From NCBI GenBank assembly GCA_002728075.1, contig PBVB01000105.1, forward strand, positions 2,761 through 12,070: 9,310 nucleotides of DNA, read 5' to 3'. Shown here in pieces: positions 6,204 through 9,310 of this stretch (position 1 is the first letter of the stretch; each line of letters opens with the position of its first letter). The notes under the pieces are model-generated. The model searched no databases, was not told the DNA's origin, and saw only the letters and a program-made list of their open reading frames with translations. The position numbers and the translations under genes were made by a program. Origin of the DNA: Flavobacteriaceae bacterium. GTDB taxonomy: Bacteria > Bacteroidota > Bacteroidia > Flavobacteriales > Flavobacteriaceae.

Positions 6204-6785
6204 ATGGCAGGGATATTAAAAGTAGATACGATACAGAGAGCTGGATCAGATAGTGATCAAATTACTTTAAGTTCTAGTGGAGTTAATTTATTCAATCCCA
6301 TAATTAAAAGTGGTAGTGGTACTACTGGTATGACTATTGATACCAGCGGTATAATAGTTCAACCTACTAAACCTTTATTTTCAGGAAAGTTAACTTCAAG
6401 AATGACAATAAGTGGATCTGGTCATACTCAAATTACAGGAATTAGTGAAGACTTCGATCAAGGAAATAATCATTCAAGTGGAACTTTTACGTGTCCAATA
6501 GCTGGTAAGTATAGAGTACATTGTAGTGGTTCTTATAGATCTGATGGCGCTAGTTATGTAGATTTAAGAATAGATCAAAATAGTACTTATATAGCTCGAT
6601 CTTATAGTGAACTTCCAAATGCAGCTCAAGTAAGAGGAGCAAATGCTTGGCATCCTTTTAGCTGTGAAAATATTGTTAATGCTGCAGTAGGAGATACATT
6701 TAAATGGTATTTGGGTGCTGGTGCTGGAACTTCTCAATTATTAGAAACACCTTACACTAGATTTTCAGTAGAGTTTATAGGATAA
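6204..6785 (+). CDS. C1q-like tail fibre protein, first of three in tandem
   Basis: This is a 193-residue protein. It starts MAGILKVDTIQ, then QITLSSSG (19-26) and GMTIDTSGII (42-51), the beta-prism-like adaptor of short marine phage fibres. A QPTKPLFSG hinge (53-61) leads to a compact C-terminal domain with C1q/TNF-like order: GTFTCPIAGKYRVHCSGSY (93-111), then YVDLRIDQNSTYIARSYSEL, then ENIVNAAVGDTFKWYLGAG, then YTRFSVEFIG at the very end. The 'F-x-x-P-x-x-G-x-Y' strand, the '(V/I)-x-(A/V)-x-x-G-D' strand and the closing 'F-x-(G/V)-x-(F/L)-(I/L)-G' strand are typical of C1q-like jelly-roll heads, which assemble as trimers and bind ligands. The final codons ATA GGA TAA provide AGGA as the ribosome binding site for the next gene. 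A receptor-binding tip is the likely role. Confidence 0.82.
   Translation: MAGILKVDTIQRAGSDSDQITLSSSGVNLFNPIIKSGSGTTGMTIDTSGIIVQPTKPLFSGKLTSRMTISGSGHTQITGISEDFDQGNNHSSGTFTCPIAGKYRVHCSGSYRSDGASYVDLRIDQNSTYIARSYSELPNAAQVRGANAWHPFSCENIVNAAVGDTFKWYLGAGAGTSQLLETPYTRFSVEFIG
6318..6356 (+). repeat. Fibre adaptor repeat, copy 1 (pairs with 6952-6990)
   Basis: These 39 bases encode GTTGMTIDTSGII and match 6952-6990 of the next gene at about 32 of 39 positions by hand count. The conserved DNA suggests recent duplication of the adaptor module between adjacent C1q-like fibre genes. Confidence 0.6.
6779..6782 (+). promoter_or_regulatory. Ribosome binding site AGGA embedded in the C-terminal Ile-Gly-stop codons
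   Basis: The upstream gene ends TTT ATA GGA TAA. AGGA at 6779-6782 lies seven bases before the ATG at 6790. The same arrangement recurs at 7428-7431 for the third C1q-like gene. Confidence 0.6.
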
Positions 6786-6789
6786 AGAT

Positions 6790-7434
6790 ATGACTAGTAC
6801 ATTATTCGTAGAAGAAATAAAAGGTAGAACAACTGGTACAAATGCCAATAAAGTTATAGTACCGAGTGGACAGACATTAGAGGTTCCTACAGTTACAGGA
6901 AATCCTTCTTTTACTGGAGGATTGAAAGTAAATACTGTTCAAGATACTACTGGTACTACTGCTATGACTATTAATACCAATGGCATTGTAACAAAATCAG
7001 CTCACCCAGCTTTTCAAGCATACTATGCTAATAATAGTTATGTTTGGAGTGATATTGCTGATGGTGGATACCATTTACAAACACTTAACCAAACACGTTT
7101 TAATATAGGTAATCATTACAATACTACAAACCATCGATTTATTGCACCAGTTGCAGGAACATATTATTTTTATGGTCAATATTATCATAATTATACAAGT
7201 AACTACGCTAGAGCTGCAGCTGCTATTTTTGTAAACGGTTCACAGATGTCGGAAACTTGGACTCCATGTTGGGAAACAACAGGCAGTGCACATACAGCAA
7301 TCACTCTTTCATTAGCAGTAAATGATTATGTACAATTATATACAGCTTTTTATGACTCAAATGGTACAAGTAATACTTATAATGTATATGGTGGTGCATT
7401 AAATACATATTTAATTGGACATTTAATAGGATAA
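6790..7434 (+). CDS. C1q-like tail fibre protein, second of three in tandem
   Basis: This 214-residue protein carries two adaptor copies: MTSTLFVEEIKGRTTGTNAN (1-20) with VIVPSGQTL, then GLKVNTVQDTTGTTAMTINT (44-63) with NGIV. Its first residues match the third gene (MTSTLK) and the second copy matches the first gene's GMTIDTSGII at both protein and DNA level. A SAHPAFQAY hinge (70-78) precedes a C1q-like head: RFIAPVAGTYYFYGQYYHNY (116-135), then AAAAIFVNGSQMSETWTPCW (142-161), then ITLSLAVNDYVQLYTAFY, then YNVYGGALNTYLIGHLIG at the end. The 'F-x-A-P-x-x-G-x-Y-x-F' strand and the terminal 'Y-x-(G/-)...L-I-G' fit the C1q superfamily. The head is Tyr-rich, which suits carbohydrate binding, though that is inference. 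AGGA (6779-6782) from the upstream stop region sets the start. Confidence 0.83.
   Translation: MTSTLFVEEIKGRTTGTNANKVIVPSGQTLEVPTVTGNPSFTGGLKVNTVQDTTGTTAMTINTNGIVTKSAHPAFQAYYANNSYVWSDIADGGYHLQTLNQTRFNIGNHYNTTNHRFIAPVAGTYYFYGQYYHNYTSNYARAAAAIFVNGSQMSETWTPCWETTGSAHTAITLSLAVNDYVQLYTAFYDSNGTSNTYNVYGGALNTYLIGHLIG
6952..6990 (+). repeat. Fibre adaptor repeat, copy 2 (pairs with 6318-6356)
   Basis: This stretch encodes GTTAMTINTNGIV and is about 32/39 identical to 6318-6356. A more diverged version of the same motif (AMTLSNNGGV) opens the third C1q-like gene near 7491-7520. Confidence 0.6.
7428..7431 (+). promoter_or_regulatory. Ribosome binding site AGGA embedded in the Ile-Gly-stop codons
   Basis: The upstream gene ends TTA ATA GGA TAA. 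AGGA is followed after six bases by the ATG at 7438. The stop codon and the initiation signal of the next gene thus share sequence, a sign of coupled translation. Confidence 0.6.
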
Positions 7435-7437
7435 AAT

Positions 7438-8334
7438 ATGACAAGTACATTAAAGACAGAGAAGATACAGTTCAGAGGTGATAACAGTGATGCTATGACT
7501 CTAAGTAATAATGGCGGCGTAACACTAGGTGGAACTGGAGGTTTACATGTAGGTCATTCAAATAATAATGCGCAAGTAGCTACTTTTATTAATAGTAGTT
7601 ATTCTAATTCAAGTAGTGGTGTTGTTCATGTAAAACAAACTGGTGCAACTAATCAACCTACAATGGTTATTGAGCAAACTGGTACTGGTGGAAATCCAAG
7701 TGATACTCAAGGTTTGCATATAAAGATAGCTGGTCAAAATCAAGGTAGTGGTCAAGCCATAAGAATAACAACAGAAAATTCAAGTCTTAATAGTGGTAAT
7801 GCTTATGATGCATTTTCAGTTACTAATGGTGGTGGTTTAACTATTAAAAATACTTCTAATGCAACTACTTTAAATTTAACTACAGATGGTAGTTATACAC
7901 TGCCAAAACAACCTGGATTTATTGCTGTAAGATCAAGTACTAGAATGAGTTCTAATAATGGTTTTAGTAATAATACTTATCATACTGTTGCTTTCGATGA
8001 AAATGGTGTAGGAAATTTTGACACTAGAAATAATTATGATGCAAGTACAGAAAGATTTACTTTTCCAACAGCTGGTAAATATTTAATAGGATTTAATCTT
8101 TTAGTTTATGGTACTGGAGGAGGTTACATAGATTTTAATCTTATGTATAATAGTACTTTAATAGGTAGAGCATATTATGATACTGGAACTGGAGGTAATT
8201 GGAAGCCTGTTAATTTGGCTCAAGTAGTAAATGCTAGTGTTAATGATTATGTTTGGATAAGATCTTATTGGACAGGAAATCAACAAGTACATGAAGGAGT
8301 ATATGGTAACTTTTGGGGATACCTTTTAGGTTAA
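7438..8334 (+). CDS. C1q-like tail fibre protein, third and longest of the tandem set
   Basis: This is a 298-residue protein. It starts MTSTLKTEKIQFRGDNSDAM with TLSNNGGVTLGG, the same adaptor as its upstream neighbours. About 120 residues of shaft-like beta sequence follow (GGLHVGHSNNNAQVATFINS, VVHVKQTGATNQPTMVIEQT, SDTQGLHIKIAGQNQGSGQA, NAYDAFSVTNGGGLTIKNTS), a style seen in triple-stranded beta-helical fibre shafts. The hinge TLPKQPGFIAV (154-164) matches the P-x-x-P/F hinge of the other two. The C1q-like head has HTVAFDE, FDTRNNYD, RFTFPTAGKYLIGFNLLVYG (206-225), IDFNLMYNSTLIGRAYYD, QVVNASVNDYVWIRSYW and a closing GVYGNFWGYLLG. This head follows the C1q pattern more closely than the other two. 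The last codons are TTA GGT TAA, so it lacks the embedded AGGA of its neighbours, and the next gene has its own AAGGAG. Confidence 0.86.
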   Translation: MTSTLKTEKIQFRGDNSDAMTLSNNGGVTLGGTGGLHVGHSNNNAQVATFINSSYSNSSSGVVHVKQTGATNQPTMVIEQTGTGGNPSDTQGLHIKIAGQNQGSGQAIRITTENSSLNSGNAYDAFSVTNGGGLTIKNTSNATTLNLTTDGSYTLPKQPGFIAVRSSTRMSSNNGFSNNTYHTVAFDENGVGNFDTRNNYDASTERFTFPTAGKYLIGFNLLVYGTGGGYIDFNLMYNSTLIGRAYYDTGTGGNWKPVNLAQVVNASVNDYVWIRSYWTGNQQVHEGVYGNFWGYLLG

Positions 8335-8341
8335 AAATAAT

Positions 8342-8347
8342 AAGGAG
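8342..8347 (+). promoter_or_regulatory. Strong ribosome binding site AAGGAG that decides the next start
   Basis: AAGGAG stands seven bases before ATG 8355. It favours that start over the in-frame ATG at 8313, which lies inside the upstream fibre gene and would add 14 residues unlike the rest of the protein. Confidence 0.8.
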
Positions 8348-8354
8348 AAAAATT

Positions 8355-8627
8355 ATGGCAGATTATACAGTAAAATTAACAGACACAGAAGATAAGGCTA
8401 TGTCTTACTGTGCTTTATCTACTCAAGAGTGGATAGACAATGCTTTAAAAAATAGAGCAAGAATTGCTAAAGATGAAATCATTGCATTAAACACAGCTCA
8501 CTGCAATGCTAATAATATTCAAATAGCAACAGGTGAAGACAAGCAAGTTGAACAAGCATTTACTTTAAAAGTAGTTAAAACAGCTAAAGAGGTAAATGAG
8601 GAAGCAGAAAAAAATACACCTAAATAG
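8355..8627 (+). CDS. Small conserved phage protein near tail genes, function unknown
   Basis: This 90-residue protein starts MADYTVKLTDTEDKAMSYCA and continues STQEWIDNALKNRARIAKDE (about 22-41). I recognise the type 'Y-T-(V/L)-x-L-T-x-x-E-x-x-A-(L/M)...(Q/D)-x-W-I-x-N-A...R-x-R-I-A-x-(D/E)-E-I' as a small protein frequently found beside tail fibre genes in marine and other phages, without an assigned function. The first 50 residues look like a beta-hairpin followed by helices. The C-terminal third (VKTAKEVNEEAEKNTPK) is a charged, likely disordered or helical tail. It has no signal peptide or membrane span. A strong AAGGAG sets the start. It separates the C1q-like fibre set from the coiled-coil gene downstream. 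A tail-associated or assembly role is inferred from position only. Confidence 0.85.
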   Translation: MADYTVKLTDTEDKAMSYCALSTQEWIDNALKNRARIAKDEIIALNTAHCNANNIQIATGEDKQVEQAFTLKVVKTAKEVNEEAEKNTPK

Positions 8628-8640
8628 GGAGAACTAAATA

Positions 8641-8871
8641 ATGGAAAATAATGAAGTTGAAAAAGTCGTAATAGACCAAGTAGAATATGAAGTGAACAGT
8701 CTTTCAGATAGAGCTAAGGTCTGTGTAGCTCAGTTGAAAGATCTGCAAAATCAGATAAATATATCAAGAATGAGATTAGATCAATTGATAGCATCACAGA
8801 ATGCTTTTACGAGAGATCTCAGAGAAGAGGTATCAAAGAAGGAAGATGAGCCGAGCAAGGAATCTAAGTAG
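8641..8871 (+). CDS. DUF6447-like small coiled-coil phage protein
   Basis: This is a 76-residue protein. It opens VEKVVIDQVEYEVNSLSDRA, the '(V/I)-x-I-D-x-x-x-Y-x-(V/L)-x-x-L-S-(D/E)-x-A' beginning typical of DUF6447-type proteins of marine phages. A single long helix follows with heptad-like hydrophobics (VAQLKDLQNQINISRMRLDQLIASQNAF, about residues 29-56) that should form a coiled coil, then a charged tail EEVSKKEDEPSKESK. GGGAGA (8627-8632) is nine bases ahead of the ATG. The family assignment comes from memory of the pattern and its function is unknown; a small assembly factor or a trimerising tail accessory would fit a coiled coil next to fibres. Its last 26 bases overlap the start of the following fibre gene in another frame. 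Confidence 0.8.
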   Translation: MENNEVEKVVIDQVEYEVNSLSDRAKVCVAQLKDLQNQINISRMRLDQLIASQNAFTRDLREEVSKKEDEPSKESK

Positions 8872-9310
8872 ATTTAAACCAGCATCAACTGGGTTAATTG
8901 AAGCTGCTAATATTACTAGTGGTACGATAACTAATACTCAGATTAATGCAAGTGCAGCGATAGCTCAAAGTAAAATGGCAGCATTAGCTGCAGCTAATAT
9001 GCCAGCTGGCTCTATAGTACAATTTAAATATGGAATTACAAGAAACAATGCTGAAAATGTAACTTGGTCTGCTGGACCAGGAAACGGTGCTCAATTTGGT
9101 TCATCTATTGCTAATAGAACTTATCAGAATGCAAGAGTATTAACTATAACACCTAAATTTAGTAATTCAATTTTAATGTGTACAGGGCAAATTAATTGGA
9201 GCAGTGGTAATACTGGAAATACAGGTGCTTTTGGTTGTGTAATTACTAGAGATGATACTGATATGATTGATTGTAGTGATTATCCTTGGTATAATTCTGG
9301 TAGTTCTGGT
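8846..9310 (+). CDS. Tail fibre / receptor-binding protein with AAIA..K adaptor (3' end outside window)
   Basis: The frame is open from ATG 8846 to the right edge (155 codons). It starts MSRARNLSRF, then TSGTITNTQINASAAIAQSK (25-43 region) and NMPAGSIVQF (51-60), which is the same adaptor and hinge as the 4663 gene. The distal region reads ARVLTITPKFSNSILMCTGQ then VITRDDTDMIDCSD, the 'TI(T/P)...S(K/-)IL...(I/V)xRDxT' pattern of a common marine phage fibre head. The start is assigned inside the previous gene (26-base overlap) because AAGGA precedes it and the protein reads sensibly from there; the next in-frame ATG would cut off the adaptor repeat. The head is incomplete here, so full length is unknown. 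Confidence 0.82.
   Translation, partial: MSRARNLSRFKPASTGLIEAANITSGTITNTQINASAAIAQSKMAALAAANMPAGSIVQFKYGITRNNAENVTWSAGPGNGAQFGSSIANRTYQNARVLTITPKFSNSILMCTGQINWSSGNTGNTGAFGCVITRDDTDMIDCSDYPWYNSGSSG
8921..8986 (+). repeat. Adaptor-coding direct repeat, copy 2
   Basis: This is the partner of 4702-4767, about 80% identical by hand count over 66 bases, encoding GTITNTQINASAAIAQSKMAAL. The two copies lie in the same orientation about 4.2 kb apart and would be a plausible site for homologous exchange. Confidence 0.7.

Noticed and set aside
8313..8354. Upstream extension of the 90-residue gene to the ATG at 8313.
   Set aside because: A strong AAGGAG sits just before ATG 8355 and the MADYTVKLTD start matches how I recall related proteins beginning.

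Overview
The window looks like part of the tail and receptor-binding region of an AT-rich marine tailed phage. Every gene reads on the + strand, coding is nearly gapless (the longest gap is about 43 bases), and most products are low-complexity, Gly/Ser/Thr/Asn-rich beta proteins built like phage tail fibres. The style recalls T4-like myoviruses of marine bacteria (cyanophages, pelagiphages) and uncultured marine phages. The host cannot be fixed from this sequence, and no packaging, replication, integrase or RNA gene is present to settle phage type or lifestyle.

Layout. (1) 2-2687: the tail of a virion-type protein, a small protein ending INGGNF, a 492-residue structural protein ending VDGGTY, a 118-residue protein with the same type of N-terminal domain, and a 109-residue small beta protein. 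(2) 2687-6196: two fibre genes sharing a YIG-type N-terminal module (2687 and 5471) flank a tightly coupled trio: a sulfotransferase-like gene (4136), a fibre gene with AAIA..K adaptor repeats (4663) and a 70-residue unknown (5262). (3) 6204-8334: three tandem fibre genes with related N-termini and C1q-like heads. (4) 8355-9310: a 90-residue small protein, a DUF6447-like coiled-coil protein, and a truncated fibre gene whose adaptor matches that of the 4663 gene.

How it works together. At least four N-terminal module types are reused, each with different C-terminal domains. This reads as a set of alternative or combined receptor-binding fibres generated by module shuffling. The genes are coupled by TAATG and ATGA overlaps and by Shine-Dalgarno sequences embedded in the conserved last codons of the upstream gene, so most of the block was probably translated from long transcripts. 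The sulfotransferase-like enzyme is the least expected member: it sits inside the fibre operon and might modify a glycan or protein on the host surface or on the virion itself. No promoter or terminator could be supported.
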